From Clostridia bacterium (GTDB taxonomy: Bacteria; Bacillota; Clostridia; Oscillospirales; Acutalibacteraceae), in assembly GCA_017513525.1 (NCBI GenBank), contig JAFXFC010000012.1, forward strand, positions 1-64,000: a stretch of DNA of 64,000 nt, written 5' to 3'. The position numbers were made by a program, and so were the translations under genes. This document shows positions 63,794 through 64,000 of this stretch, piece by piece. Under the pieces are notes generated by a model, which saw nothing but the letters and a program-made list of their open reading frames with translations, was not told the origin of the DNA and made no database searches. How positions within the stretch are numbered: position 1 is the first letter of the stretch; each line of letters begins with the position of its first letter.

Positions 63794-64000
63794 CTTCTTT
63801 TTTTATATTTTGATAAAAAGGAAGCACATCCGCATAACGGTGATAGGTTTCTGTATCCTTTTCTGTGATTGAAACAACAACACCGTAATCATATAGAAGT
63901 GAGCCGCAAAGGCTGTCAATTTCGCTGCGAAAAGCACGAAGCTCTGTTGCAGAGATATTAGCAAGAATCATAATATCTACATCTGATTCATCATCATAAT
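63777..64000 (-). CDS. MNT-type nucleotidyltransferase antitoxin (truncated by window edge)
   Basis: Seventy-four C-terminal residues are readable. At the edge the frame reads DDESDVDIMIL, the SDxD metal motif of minimal nucleotidyltransferases. MntA antitoxins adenylylate their HEPN partner. The N-terminal GS motif lies outside the window. Confidence 0.75.
   Translation of the reverse strand, partial: YDDESDVDIMILANISATELRAFRSEIDSLCGSLLYDYGVVVSITEKDTETYHRYADVLPFYQNIKKEGVRIA

Noticed and set aside
1..64000. CRISPR array
   Set aside because: No run of regularly spaced direct repeats and no cas gene was seen; inverted repeats present are terminators or isolated hairpins.

Overview
The window reads as chromosomal DNA of an anaerobic, spore-forming, low-to-moderate G+C Clostridia (Oscillospirales/Ruminococcaceae-like gut bacterium). 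The evidence is the spore genes gpr and spoIIP next to rpsT, oxygen-sensitive pyruvate formate-lyase with its activase, a glgB-glgC-glgD-glgA glycogen operon, many sugar-uptake genes, strong AGGAGG ribosome sites and sigma-A promoters with 17-bp spacers. No rRNA or tRNA gene was recognised.

Positions 1-8207 are the right-hand part of an integrative mobilizable element. It carries a 1001-residue protein that I read as a single-chain, two-barrel RNA polymerase of the QDE-1/YonO class (FQIR...KG and ADFDGD motifs), a candidate oriT, a MobC-like protein, a MOBP relaxase, a ParB-like protein and a large serine recombinase. A 29-bp imperfect inverted repeat and a four-helix-bundle (S23/Avd-type) gene follow the recombinase.

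Positions 8809-12110 hold a minus-strand operon (PHP hydrolase, FAD oxidoreductase, DUF2812 membrane protein). Positions 12314-19688 are a type I restriction-modification locus with two extra genes: hsdM, a three-helix membrane protein, hsdS, a HEPN-motif protein (RNSVAH), then hsdR. The order matches the PrrC-type arrangement, in which an RNase guardian sits between hsdS and hsdR. It is the best candidate here for a little-described defence system.

Positions 19719-36000 are metabolic: a PTS IIC gene interrupted by an in-frame TAG (no other gene whose end is visible here stops with TAG), a patatin lipase, two MFS/GPH transporters, an EF-G-like GTPase, a ZTP riboswitch with terminator in front of pflB-pflA, a GH35 beta-galactosidase, a YfcC transporter, a YdjC deacetylase and a GH16 glucanase. 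Positions 35902-41704 contain a TAXI-type TRAP transporter with a divergent LysR regulator, a PHP protein and a small membrane protein.

Positions 41751-54687 hold a secreted metallophosphoesterase, the glycogen operon, a sugar isomerase, a secreted dockerin-like protein, an LTA-synthase-like enzyme and an orphan trpB. Positions 54750-64000 hold a YhhN protein, a GDPD-like protein lacking catalytic residues, a radical SAM protein, a lipoprotein, a second sugar isomerase, the gpr-spoIIP sporulation operon divergent from rpsT, a 56-residue Cys-containing membrane protein, and a HEPN/MNT toxin-antitoxin pair cut by the window end.
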